A DNA stretch of 64,000 bases, taken from the NCBI RefSeq assembly GCF_000143415.4, contig NW_003314319.1, positions 524,365 through 588,364 of the forward strand, in the 5' to 3' direction. Position numbers and translations under genes: made by a program. The notes under the pieces were generated by a model. It ran no database searches. It was not told the origin of the DNA and saw only the letters and a program-made list of their open reading frames with translations. Numbering within the stretch: the stretch's first letter is position 1; every line of letters starts with the position of its first letter. This DNA comes from Selaginella moellendorffii (Eukaryota; Streptophyta; Lycopodiopsida; Selaginellales; Selaginellaceae). Positions 45,075 to 55,430 of the stretch are shown one piece after another.

Positions 45075-46334
45075 ATGGAGGGAGGGAAGAGAGCTTGCGT
45101 GATAGGCGCCGGTGGCTTCATTGCGTCGTGGATTGTCGCCAAGCTGCTGGATCGAGGCTACAAAGTTCATGGCACCGTTCGGGATCCAGGTGAGCGATGG
45201 ATTGATTGATAATTCCTGGCTTTTGATTCCTTTGGATTTGTAGACGATGATGAGAAGTATGGGCATTTGAAGAAGCTCCCGGGCGCCAGCGAGAGATTAT
45301 CGCTGTTTAGAGCTGATGTTCTCGACTATGACTCGCTTGTGCCCGCTGTTCGTGGCTGCGATGTTGTCTTCCACACCGCCTGTCCCGTTGCTCATAAGTT
45401 TGAGGATCCAGACGTGAGTTTTTCTTCTTTCTTGGGAGATTTTTTCGTTGTCATCGATCATACTGCTGTCAATAGGCTGTGCTAAAACCTGCCATGGACG
45501 GCACTCGAAATGTGATGGAAGCTTGCCACAAGGAGAATATCAAGCGCGTTGTGTTCACCTCCTCTGGAGCTGCCATAATTTTTGATCCAAATCGCCCTCA
45601 AGACCAAATCATCGATGAGAGCTGCTGGTCTGATCCTGAAGCCTGCCGAAAGTACGAGGTAAAAGAAGAGGAAACGCTGGATCTTGTTTTCAAAAGCCTC
45701 TAAACTTGTCACGAGTTTTCTTCCAGGAGTGGTACAGGCTTGCTAAAACCGAGTCGGAGAAGCTCGTTAGCAAACTTGGCGACGAGTTTGGGATCCATGT
45801 TGTTGTCATCTGCCCTGTTGTGGTGCTTGGCCCCATCTTGCAATCCAAGATCAACGCCAGCGTTGGACTCGTGGCAATTCTGATGAATGGTATGTCAACG
45901 CCCAGACTTTTCTTCTTTCTTACAAAGAAGGAAACTCTGTTCTTGCGCAGGCTCGAAAACCAGCTACCCGAACACATACTTTGGACTAGTGGACGTGCGA
46001 GATGTTGCCGAGGCACACATTGCCGGCTACGAGGATCCCAACGCCTCTGGCCGCTACATCTGTATTGCATGCTCCAAGCTTTGCAAGGAGATGATCGAGA
46101 CTCTCAAGGAGAACTTCCCACAGTACTCCTACCCAGACAAGTAAGCCATTCCTTCTCGTTCTTCCATGATCAAGAACATATTTTTCTTGCAGGTGTGAAG
46201 GTGAGACCACTCAAGGCAATTCATTCGAGAAGATGTCGAACAAGAAGATCCTGTCCCTCATCAAGGAGTTCATCCCCTACGAGAAGATGCTGGTGGACAC
46301 GGTTGCTAGCCTGCAAGAGAAAGGCTTGCTCTAA
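45075..46334 (+). CDS. cinnamoyl-CoA reductase-like SDR, copy 4
   Basis: Six exons, all splice sites and frame intact. [20 protein letters not shown] (nucleotide binding), [78 protein letters not shown] (catalytic Tyr and Lys), [20 protein letters not shown], and [20 protein letters not shown] at the end. Very close to copy 2, which points to recent duplication or gene conversion. Its convergent neighbour is the only whole C2orf69-type gene, so this probably represents the ancestral two-gene unit. Confidence 0.9.
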
Positions 46335-46360
46335 ACGCAATGCTCCAAACTCCTCGCTAC

Positions 46361-47447
46361 TTACAGATCCGGAACGGAGAGATCAAACGCTTCCAGGATT
46401 GAAAAGTGCATGTCGAGACTGGGCTCTTCGTCTGCAAAGTACGTTTTTTCTTCCACCCTGAGCTTTCCATTAGCAGCAAACTTTCTTCCAGCTTCTCTAA
46501 GCTGTCGGATGCACTGGTCTTTCTCCGCGGAGATCCACCCTCTGTTTGAATCGCTCCATTGGCGTGGTGTTCCGTGCATGAAAACCGTGAGGCCGGAGTC
46601 CCGGAGCTTCGCAACCTTTGCGATCTCTTCCAAGACACTGTCGTCCGTGGTGTAAGCGCCGCACTCGTTCATCCCGACGTCGATGTAGTGGAACTGCTCG
46701 ATGCTGTCCAGGAACTCTTCGCTGGTACGAGGAATCGATGCAAACTCGCCAAGCTCCACCTCTTTTTCTTTCTCCGAGCGCGTCTTGTGATCCGGGCCGT
46801 GTAAGTGCGCTAGCTCCGCCATGAGCTGGTTTAAAACCACACCACCTTTGCTAAAACCCATGACGATCGTCCTGTGCTTTCCCAGGCAAGAAGTAGCGCG
46901 TGATTCCATTCGCTTCCTCCCTTTGGAAAGCTCAAGCTGCCCGTTCACCTACAAAACCAACGAATTCTCTCAAAGTTCTTCGAGTGTATCTTACCTGAGA
47001 GGCGACGTCTTTGAGAACGCTGATCGTCGTCGCGGCCGCTGGGAGACCGCGAGGATCATACGAATGCGGGCTCCCCCATGGATTGAGGTGAGGAAGAAAA
47101 CAATCGTAGCAGGCCATGGAATTCCACGCGAATCGGGGCGCCTCCACGACCCAGACATCCGCCCGGGGCCCTAGCTTGCGCGCGATCACGGGGCCGACGT
47201 TCCTGATCTTGGAGAGGCACTCCACTGTGGGGCTGAGGCAGCAATCAATGTGCTTGACGCGATCCCCCATGAAGAGGATCGCATTGAGGCGCTGGGAATC
47301 GCGGCAGGGGCCATCGGTGCCGAGAGCTAGATCGGAGAAGACGGAGGGGACGATCGACCCAGCGCGTGCGCTCACCACTGTGGAAACCCTCTTCTCCGAG
47401 GCCATGAGGCCAAGAAATAGAGGCGGCCTAAAGCGAGAATATGCCAT
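46361..47447 (-). CDS. C2orf69 homologue (UPF0565), alpha/beta-hydrolase-like
   Basis: Two exons (47447-46995, 46948-46361), 346 residues. Exon 1: MAYSRFRPPLFLGLMASEKR (a second ATG at residue 15), LNAILFMGDRVKH (FFPGDV-like strand), ADVWVVEAPRFAWNSMACYD, PHLNPWGSPHSYDPRGL. Exon 2: IVMGFSKGGVVLNQLMAELA (GxSxG-like GFSKG elbow, nucleophile Ser), FHYIDVGMNECGAY, GLTVFMHGTPRQWSDSNRGW, and ADEEPSLDMHFSILEAFDLS. These blocks match human C2orf69 (GFSKGCVVLNQL; HVTPYQVxDPMRSWIG), a mitochondrial protein whose loss causes a severe syndrome. The plant role is unknown. It shares a 73-bp divergent promoter with the transportin gene. Confidence 0.88.
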
Positions 47448-47520
47448 GGATCTTTAGTAGGGTTTTAAGCGAGACGAGGGAGAGAGAGAGAGGAAGGAGA
47501 GAAAGCTAGGGCTCGCAGAA
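47448..47520. promoter_or_regulatory. 73-bp bidirectional start region
   Basis: Only 73 bp separate the divergent ATG codons of the C2orf69-type gene and the transportin gene. It holds a GA-rich tract (GAGGGAGAGAGAGAGAGGAA). Both leaders and core promoters must overlap or lie inside the neighbouring gene. Confidence 0.55.
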
Positions 47521-50500
47521 TGGGACTGCGCGAGACGCTCCAAGAGGCGCTCCAGGCCCTGTATCATCACCCCGATCCGGAGGTTCATTCCAACGCGAAT
47601 CGATGGCTCGACGATTTCCAGCACGGAATGGATGCGTGGGGGGTAATATCGATTTGCCGGAGTGTTTTTGCAATGTGGATGTGTTCTTCCTTCCCTGCAG
47701 CTCTCGGATAGTTTGCTACATGATCCAAGCAGCAGCCTGGAGGTGTCGTATTTCTGTGCTCAAACGCTTCGAACGAAGGTTACTTTGATTGCATTCTCGA
47801 GGGCTTTGATCTTAACCGTGGATTTTTCAGATCGAACGTGACTTTGAGGATCTTCCATCCGGAGCTCCTGCGTCTTTGCGATCGTCGCTCATGGTATCTG
47901 TGAAATAAAATCTCTCTCCCATTTTCTGTTTTCTTTTTTCGTGTAGAATCTGCTTGTAAAATTTAATCAAGGTCCACCGCTTGTGAGAACACAGGTATGG
48001 ACTTTTGTTCCTTTTTTTCCCATTCTAACCTCTCACTTCAGCTGTGTTTGGCGATGGCTGCCTTGGCCATACACATGCCTTCGGAAGAATGGGGTGGAGT
48101 TGGAGTGGTGAAGTGGTTGGGACTTGAGCTCGGCTCTAATCCCAACGCCGCTCTGAGCTTGTTGGAGCTGCTAGCTGTGTTACCTCAAGTCTGTCACGCC
48201 ACTTGCGCATTCAGCCGTTTCAGCTAGTCACAACTTTCATCTTGCAGGAAGCTTACGGTACCAAAGTCACTGCCCGGCCGGAAAGAAGACGCCAATTCCA
48301 GAAGGAATTAGCGATGTCTGTACAAGACGCCTTTGCGTTGCTCGGTTCGTGCTTAAGAAGCTCTGACGGACTCCGAGAACAGGTTGGGTAACATAGGCTG
48401 TCATTTTGTTATAACGAGTTTGTTTATATGCGCAGGTTTTAGAAGCATTGGCTGCTTGGCTTCGACTTAGCAACGGGTATGGATGTATAAATGATGAGAT
48501 GCCTTTCAAGTTAATGTTTTCATACAGGATTCCTGCGAATGTGCTAGCATTGCACCCTCTTGTTCAAACAGCGCTTTCTTCTCTGCAGTCTGAACAAAAC
48601 TTTGTTGCTGCAGTTGATGGTAAAGGCTTTTATTAAATCAGCTGGGCCTTACTTTGTCAAAGTTGCAGCCGTTTCTGAGCTAATACGCTACACGATAACT
48701 GGATGTCCGGAAGATGTGGCTGTTCATATGCCTTTGGTGCAAATACTGGTCCCCTGCGTTATGGGCCTGCGTCCTCGGTTTGCAGTTGCATTGAAGGTGA
48801 TTAGTCCTGGCTTTTTTGTTCTATTTTAATGATTTTTTTAAACGCAGTCTGCTGTGTCTGAGAAGCAAGCTAAAGAAAATGGTGGCGCTACAGCTATAGA
48901 CGAAACCGATGAGGTAGCATTGTGGTGAGAATACTGCATTGCTAACATTAAGTTTTAGGACGACGAGACTGTCAAAGGAATAGCGTATTTGTTTGCAGAA
49001 ATGGGAGAAGCTTATGTTGGACTTATAGCAAGTGGTAAAAGGAATATCTTAAGCATACCTTTACTTATTAGCTGATTACCAGGTACAAATGAAGCTATAA
49101 TGATAGTGGAAGCCTTAGTTGAGGTTACATCGCATCCGGATTATCCTATTTCTTCAATGACGTTTAATTTCTGGCATCGACTTAGTCGAGCTTTAACAAA
49201 AAGGTTTGTTGCGTTTATGTATCGTAAACCGACTAAATTAATAATCACAGAGAGAACTATAGTGCCTTCGGCAGCGAGGCAGCTGGCGAAGCAGAAAGGG
49301 AACGTCGCCTCGCTATTTTTCGTCCTTACTACAGACTACTGGTGTCTTTGGTAATGGCTCTTTTATTTTTTACATTTGTATTAGAAGCATATTTTGCAGG
49401 TTAGTTCCCATGTCGCTTATCCACCCGATTTTAAGTCATGGCGAAGAGGCGAAGATGCGGATTTTCGTGAAACTCGAGCAGGTAATTTTTATAAAAAAAA
49501 ATTTTCTGGAGTTACTTCTAGCAATCCTGATTACTTTTCTCATCAGACGTTGCACACATGTTGATAGACGTCACTGTTGTCCTTGGTGGTCAAGAAACTC
49601 TTGGACTTCTAGCAGAACCTTTAACAAAAGTCAGTATTCCGGCAGACAAGAACGAATGGAATTGGCGACCTACAGAAGCTTTACTATACTGCATCCGCGC
49701 AATAGCGAAGACTGTATCTCTTTGGGAATCAACTCTAATGCCAACGGTGGGTTTAAATGAGTTCGGATGAGGTCTGAGGCTAATCACATGTACAGGTTAT
49801 GACTCTGTTACCTCAACTGCCAACAATACCGGAGGTGCTTTACACATGTAAGACAAGTTCCCTCGAAATCTTTTTCACTTGATTTTGATTATAATTTGTG
49901 AGAATGCAGCATGTTTGACTGTTGGAGCTTTTGCGGACTGGCTAGGAGCGTTTCAAAGTTCTAAAACTCTTCTTCCAACGTTGCTTGAAATGCTTATAGG
50001 CGCCCTTTGTGTTGGTGAGAGTCCGGCAGCAGCAGCCGCACTGGCCTTGAAACATGTTTGCGATGGTACTGATGTTACTTACAGTTCAATGCCTCTAAAA
50101 TGACTTAATTGCAGCTTGCAGGACGCAGTTGACTGGATCGATAGAATCTCTTCTTGCTGTTTTTCGTCAGGTAATGTCTGGAGAAGACAAAAAGAAATTT
50201 CTTCTGGATTCTGAAGGTGAATTGCAACTGGTGGAAGGTCTCAGGTAATCGTCAGTGTTGTCCGTGTTGTCCTATACACTCTGCTTATCCTTGATTATCT
50301 CAGTATGGTTGTGAGCGCCTTGCCTCCGGAGCAGCTGTTTCAGGCCTTGCAGCATCTTTGCTATCCAGTAATCACGCCACTTCAGGTATGTCGGGCAAGG
50401 CACTAATTATATTTTTCTTAATTGTTATTCGCAGCAACTCATTTTGATTTCTCAAGCGGGTACGGACACAACCTCAAGTCAATACACCATACTCATCGAT

Positions 50501-51849
50501 AAACTTGCCAACATTTACAGGTTAAATGTCCACAGTGTTCAGGCATTTCTAATAATTTCTGTGTAGATACGTAACACAACCGGAGCCATTAGCAATGATG
50601 TTTAGTGGCATGTGGCCAATACTGGAAACCGTTTTTTCACAGTTCGTACATCGTCTATTTTATTTCAGTTCCTGTTAAGTCACCAAATGTTACAGGAAAG
50701 CTGCAGACGTTCGTACGATGGAAAGGCTTTGCAGAGCATGCAAATATGCGGTGGGTCGAAACTTTCATTTCTGTGTTAACTCCTGTACTGCGTTGCAACA
50801 GGTCAGAAGCTGTGGAAAAGCAATGCTATCTAGCATGGGACCTATGCTTGGAAAAATCCAACACCTGTTTCAGGAACACAATCACCCATGCTTTCTCTAT
50901 CTTGCTAGTGAAGCTATCAAGGTAACATTTGTTTATAATTTGGTTGCAGCTTAACACGTTTTTTTTTTTTTTTTTTCCTTCCTTTTTTTGCAGGTGTTTG
51001 GAGCCGATCCGAATTGTGCTGTATATCTAAGCAATCTTATTTCTGTTTTATTTATGAAAACGCTGAGCTTGTTAAAGAGCATCAAGGTTTGCTTCTCAGT
51101 ACTTTTCTATCAACTTTTAACGGTTTTGTTTTATATATCTCAGGATTTTACTGAGATGCCAGATTTAGCGGACGATTGCTTCCTATTGGGTTCAAGGTGC
51201 ATAAGATACTGTCCTCACCTTCTTGTACCGATGGAAGCTGTATTTGGGCCTTTGCTTGACTGCGCAATTACGGGAATAACCATACAGCATCGGTGAGTTT
51301 CTTATTCTTGTTTTGATACCTCGTGTGATGCTTTTCTGCAGGGAAGCTTGCAGATCTATCTTGACATTCCTGAAAGATGTCATCGAACTTTGTATTTCAC
51401 CTGGTGGAAAACCTTTTCAGCTTTATATAGATAACGCTTTACTCCCCCGTGGCCCTGCGTTAACGCGAGTTTTAATAGCAGCACTTGCTGGTGCCCTTCC
51501 CACGTCGCGCCTGGACGAGGTAGCTGCTCAGCTGAGTGATGTCATGACTGACGTATGGAACTTTCAGGTGATTAGCGTCATCCTGTCACTCGCACGCTTA
51601 TACGGCCAGAAAGTTGCCTCCTGGGCACAAGACGCTGCAACGCTGGTTCCTTCGTCCATAGTGACGGACAACGAGAAAGCATCATTTTTGCAGGCTGTAT
51701 CTCTAGCCGGTTCCGGTGCAGAACAATCTACCGTGACACCCTCTCTGGAAGAAATCTCCGATGTGTGCCGTCGCAGCAAGAAAGTTCAAGAAGCCGTGCA
51801 ACTTGCTCTTCGACCATCTGAATTAACTCTGTCTCCACTCGCTTGTTGA
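47521..51849 (+). CDS. TNPO3: transportin-3 / MOS14-type importin beta for SR proteins
   Basis: More than twenty short exons. N-terminal importin region: MGLRETLQEALQALYHHPDP, HSNANRWLDDFQHGMDAW, LEVSYFCAQTLRTK, IERDFEDLPSGAPASLRSSL, LVKFNQGPPLVRTQLCLAMA, then HEAT repeats including SLLELLAVLPQ, EAYGTKVTARPERRRQFQKE, QALQHLCYPVITPLQQLILI and a C-terminal KVQEAVQLALRPSELTLSPL. The order matches TNPO3/MTR10-family receptors; the Arabidopsis orthologue MOS14 imports SR splicing factors and affects immune gene splicing. Start: first ATG after the short leader, opening directly with the family N terminus. Convergent with the AdoMetDC gene. Confidence 0.92.
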
Positions 51850-52381
51850 GGTATTTCACTCTCTGAGCCTTGCATTGCGTGAAAGTCACAGTTTTTTTTC
51901 TGCTTGTGATTATCTGGAAAAAGATTTTGTAGTTGTAGAGAGATTGCTTTGTATCATTCTTTTGTGATATAAGATCTGGTCTGTATGAGCAAATTTTCTT
52001 TTTCCTTCGTTCTTGTTTCCCTCCTAACCTGCTTGCAGGCAAGAGTAACAAACCATATCTCATTAAAAGAACTGCTGGGATTACTTGGTATCTGTTTTCT
52101 AGTCCAAGGCCATTCTTCACAAAGTGCTCAACATCTCTGATATCTACAACTATCAGCTTCTTCAGTACGCAGTGGCAAGTAAAACTGCCGCCATTGATCT
52201 TCTCCGCTGGTATTTTTGAGAGCTTCCCAGAAGCAGAGATATCTGTTAACCACGTCCCAGAATTGGCTACAATCAAAAATGCCATCTCCGTCTTCATCTG
52301 AGAAGTTCTCCAAGGCGCTGCCGAGCTGGTCCCTCAATAATTTGAGCAGTTCTGGGTAGTATGAGGCTGGCGCCGCGGCGC
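51850..52381. other. convergent 3' regions with an unexplained open frame
   Basis: Overlapping 3' UTRs of the transportin and AdoMetDC genes. On the minus strand a frame without an ATG stays open from 52445 to 52128. It reads YYPELLKLLRDQLGSALENF then SDEDGDGIFDCSQFWDVV (EF-hand-like loop DEDGDGIFD). It overlaps the end of AdoMetDC in another frame. Not called as a gene. Confidence 0.35.
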
Positions 52382-53632
52382 TCAGCCCCGCCGAGCTTTT
52401 ACCGGCTGCAGCATCGCGACTTTTGTCTCCGTCGGCCTCCTGAGCTTATCAGTTTTATATGCATTGGCCCCGGCTTCATCCTGGGTATTCAAACTATCGG
52501 CCGCCACCTCTTCTTCATCATCGGCAAGAGCGATCACCTGAGTCGGCCCGCATTCAAAACGCTTGGCGAGCTGGAACGTATGATAGACAACGGCACTCCC
52601 ACCTGGAAGCTCCTCTTTGTGACTACCACTGCACGCATACGCTACTGGTGCAGAGATGGCTTTGTCCCACGTTGACCCGGTGCTCTTTAATGGCGAAGTG
52701 ACCGAATCCGTGGAAACAGGAGGCGCAGCATGAACACAGACACTGAAGAACCCCGGCTTGAAGCATCGGACAACGCGGTCGATGAGCGCATTCAGGCCGG
52801 TTTTTGCTGGATCGTAGCCCATGCACTCGAAGCTGGCATAGCTGAAGCCGTCCTCGGGAGTGATGTGAATTGTGGAGTGAGCTCCATTCTCGAGTCCGTT
52901 CATCGAGTAGCCGCAAGGATCAAAGGCGAAGTCGCAGATTTGAGAGCGGGGCAGGATGGAGTTGATACCGGATGCTCTGGTCATGTCCTCACCGGTGACA
53001 ATGGACGCCGACTTGAAGAAGCTCCTCGCGACGGATTTGTCCAGCTCCGTCATGCAGACCTCGAGCGTGTAGATCGTGTTGCTCGACTTGGACACGGCTT
53101 CACCAGCTCGATCAGACTTGCTCTCCGAAGCAACGTAGACATGCCACTTCTGGCGATCGTCGCCCATAACGACGTGCTTGCTGCTGTGGAGGCTTCCAAA
53201 GTGCTCGTCCAGTGTGCGGACCTCCTCGTCAAAGTTGTGATGTGGGAAAGGCTGGACTTCGGGGAAGAGAAAGCTGCCCCGCGTATACTTGCAACGTACA
53301 ACTCGAGCCAGGCCGATGCTAGCAGCCACTGCCAGAAGTTTTGGAAGAGCCTTGAGCAGCCGGGTGGTGCCGCAGGTCTTGATGACGATCCGGTGGGGAT
53401 AGATGAAGAGGCTCGACTCGGAGAGCACGTATGAATCGAAGTGGCCATTGGAGAGCTGAGAGACGATGGTGCATTCCGCCACATTGAGGAACGAGTCTAT
53501 CTGATCCCTCGAAAGCGACCGGAGGGACCGAGCGGCTGCTGGGAAGAATTCAACTTCCAGCCGCTTCTCAAAGCCTTCGAATCCAGGAGTTGGCATCGCA
53601 GGTTCTTCAAAAGTATCCTTCATTCCTACCAT
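52382..53632 (-). CDS. SAMDC: S-adenosylmethionine decarboxylase proenzyme
   Basis: Intronless main frame of 416 residues. PGFEGFEKRLEVEFF opens the fold. The self-cleavage site is SYVLSE/SSLFIYPHRIVIK (Ser becomes the pyruvoyl group). KTCGTTRLLKALPKLL follows. DDRQKWHVYVAS, YTLEVCMTELDKSVARSFFK, the plant block STIHITPEDGFSYASFECMG (linked to rapid turnover) and RVVRCFKPGFFSVCVHA are all present. It makes decarboxylated AdoMet for spermidine/spermine synthesis. The first ATG (53632) adds MVGMKDTFEEPAMP before the usual start region. The C-terminal 60 residues are acidic then basic and differ from angiosperm forms. Translation is expected to be controlled by the uORF at 53693-53902. Confidence 0.96.
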   Translation of the reverse strand: MVGMKDTFEEPAMPTPGFEGFEKRLEVEFFPAAARSLRSLSRDQIDSFLNVAECTIVSQLSNGHFDSYVLSESSLFIYPHRIVIKTCGTTRLLKALPKLLAVAASIGLARVVRCKYTRGSFLFPEVQPFPHHNFDEEVRTLDEHFGSLHSSKHVVMGDDRQKWHVYVASESKSDRAGEAVSKSSNTIYTLEVCMTELDKSVARSFFKSASIVTGEDMTRASGINSILPRSQICDFAFDPCGYSMNGLENGAHSTIHITPEDGFSYASFECMGYDPAKTGLNALIDRVVRCFKPGFFSVCVHAAPPVSTDSVTSPLKSTGSTWDKAISAPVAYACSGSHKEELPGGSAVVYHTFQLAKRFECGPTQVIALADDEEEVAADSLNTQDEAGANAYKTDKLRRPTETKVAMLQPVKARRG

Positions 53633-53692
53633 CTCACGTGTGGATATGATGGTTTTGGAAGTGAATCCGATCAGGCGGACGGAGCGCAGGAG

Positions 53693-53941
53693 TCAGGATG
53701 GCCTTCTTACGCACTGTGGAAAGAGAAAAACGTCAGGACGAGGTAAAGGAGCACAAGAAATCCGTTGCAATCTTACGTTGGAGTATGCAGCAGATCGAAA
53801 CACGTCTGTGAGCCCGTGGGGTCGAATGTCTTCAGCCTTGTAGCCGAGAGGAGCTTCGAAAGTCAGCGATTTACTGTTGCTAGCAAGGGACTCGGCATCC
53901 ATTTCAGTTGTTGGCAACACCTCTGAAGAGCAGGGCAGCAT
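53693..53941 (-). promoter_or_regulatory. conserved AdoMetDC upstream ORF (CPuORF), polyamine-responsive
   Basis: Leader-encoded peptide, split by a 63-bp intron (53714-53776). MDAESLASNSKSLTFEAPLG (ATG at 53902) runs into YKAEDIRPHGLTDVFRSAAY, then SN/CVRRPS with stop at 53693. The EAPLGYxxEDxRPxGG...FRSAAYSNCxRKPS core is the plant SAMDC uORF that stalls ribosomes when polyamines are high. An in-frame ATG at 53941 (MLPCSSEVLPTTE) would add 13 residues. The tiny overlapping uORF usual in angiosperms is not seen just upstream. Confidence 0.93.
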
Positions 53942-54453
53942 CAGGACAGAGCATTCTCAAGCCGCAAGCAGGCAGTCAGTGCGTACTATGCAAAGGCCTT
54001 CAACAAGAAGAAGAAGAAGAAAAAAAGGAATTTTGCTGGCCACAAGTCACAGCAGGGCCACCGGATGACCAACTCTTATACTGTCGAAAAAGGCGGGGTA
54101 TTGATATCGAGCATCACAATCTGGAGAGCAAAGTCAGCCAATGAAGGAACCGAGCATTAGGCCTGACCCGTGAGCGGCAGACAAGCCGGAGTTGCGTCTG
54201 AGGGATGAGAAGCTGGGAAACTGGGACAGGAGGACGCACGCAGTGGAATGGAATGAAAGGATCTTCCTCGACAGGGAGGAAATGATGAGCAAACAAAATC
54301 CGCAGAATGCCTTGGCCGAATCGTCCTTGCCGGGAATTTGCAGCGGAGTAAAGCAGGGACAGGGAGGCGCAAGTGGAGTTGCAGAAAATGAAGAAAAAAA
54401 GCGGGGCAGCACTAGAGAGAGCTCGAGCAGCAGCACACAAAGCAGCGCTACTG

Positions 54454-54463
54454 TTCTATAAAA
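54454..54463 (-). promoter_or_regulatory. possible TATA box of the AdoMetDC gene
   Basis: TTTTATAGAA on the minus strand, about 510 bp before the uORF ATG. This fits the long leader typical of plant AdoMetDC genes. Predicted only. Confidence 0.35.
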
Positions 54464-55365
54464 TGGACAAGGGGAGGTGACCAGGAATATGCGGGGGGGG
54501 GGAGCTCAAAACGTTCTTCTTTCAAGTTCCACGGGGATTGCCAAGCCTGATGGAAGATGATGGTGAAACGGGGTCCGCTTAGAGACGACGAAGTTGCAAT
54601 GGCGATGGCAAAGGCGTTGGCAGTGCTAAAGAAGGCACGAAGGCATGCTTTGTTTGCAAAGCAGGGAGTGGGACCGGATGATGGGGGAAAGAATCGCGCA
54701 TTTGGCAGAGTTATATACCAGGACATTCTTCCGAGGGATGAATCGAAATCGAGAGCACGCCGGGGTGGAGGATATTATTTTCTCTCTACTGGGAGCCACG
54801 AATGCGTGGGGAAAGGCAAAGCTGGAATATGTTTGCAGATTGAGATATGGGTGAAGCACTCGCGGAGAGCACGCGTCGTGCTTCTAGGTGAGATTTTGTC
54901 ACCTTTTTTTTTCTTCTTTGCGCTCTAATTTTCCTCACCACGGACTGACTTCTCAACAGGACACGGGAGCTTGGAAGTTTACGGAGAAATAAGTGAATGT
55001 GACACGACAAAGTTTATGCGCTCCTCAAGCAAACAAGCGCAGTGACCGCTGCGGCTGGCCAATGCACAGTCCTCCTCTGGAGCACTCGACGCCACAGACA
55101 AGGCCGGTTGCATCACCAACGGAAGATTCGACAGGGCCTCACAGAGAGCGGAAAAGATCTTTGGAGCATAATGCACGGAAAAAATACGAAACAGCAACAA
55201 AAAGAAAATCAAAGAATGGGGAATAAGGAGAATATGGGGAACAGAACAAACTGAAGATGGGGGACCGCCATTTGTGATCAATCATGCAGGCTGCGCGTGT
55301 GCATTACGTGGGATAGGGGCATGCACGCGTGTGTGCACGATGGAACCAACGAAAGGATTTTAACT

Positions 55366-55430
55366 CCCGGCCTCTCTTCTACCACTAGGCAGACCACTCT
55401 GCGTTTGCGCATGGTAAGTTGGCCTCCTCT
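55366..55430 (-). other. tRNA-like relic (possible SINE head)
   Basis: On the minus strand TGCCTAGTGGTAGAAG resembles an A box (TAGCTCAGTGGTAGAG). CCGGGAGTTAAAATCC, about 20 nt later, resembles a B box with one extra base. Stems do not form. Confidence 0.3.

Noticed and set aside
44931-45209. N-terminal extension of CCR-like copy 4 to an upstream start
   Set aside because: The extension has no ATG, runs through the conserved leader element, and is absent in the paralogues; ATG at 45075 is used.
52730-53434. 234-codon plus-strand open frame
   Set aside because: Antisense shadow of AdoMetDC; the minus-strand frame has the proven family motifs.
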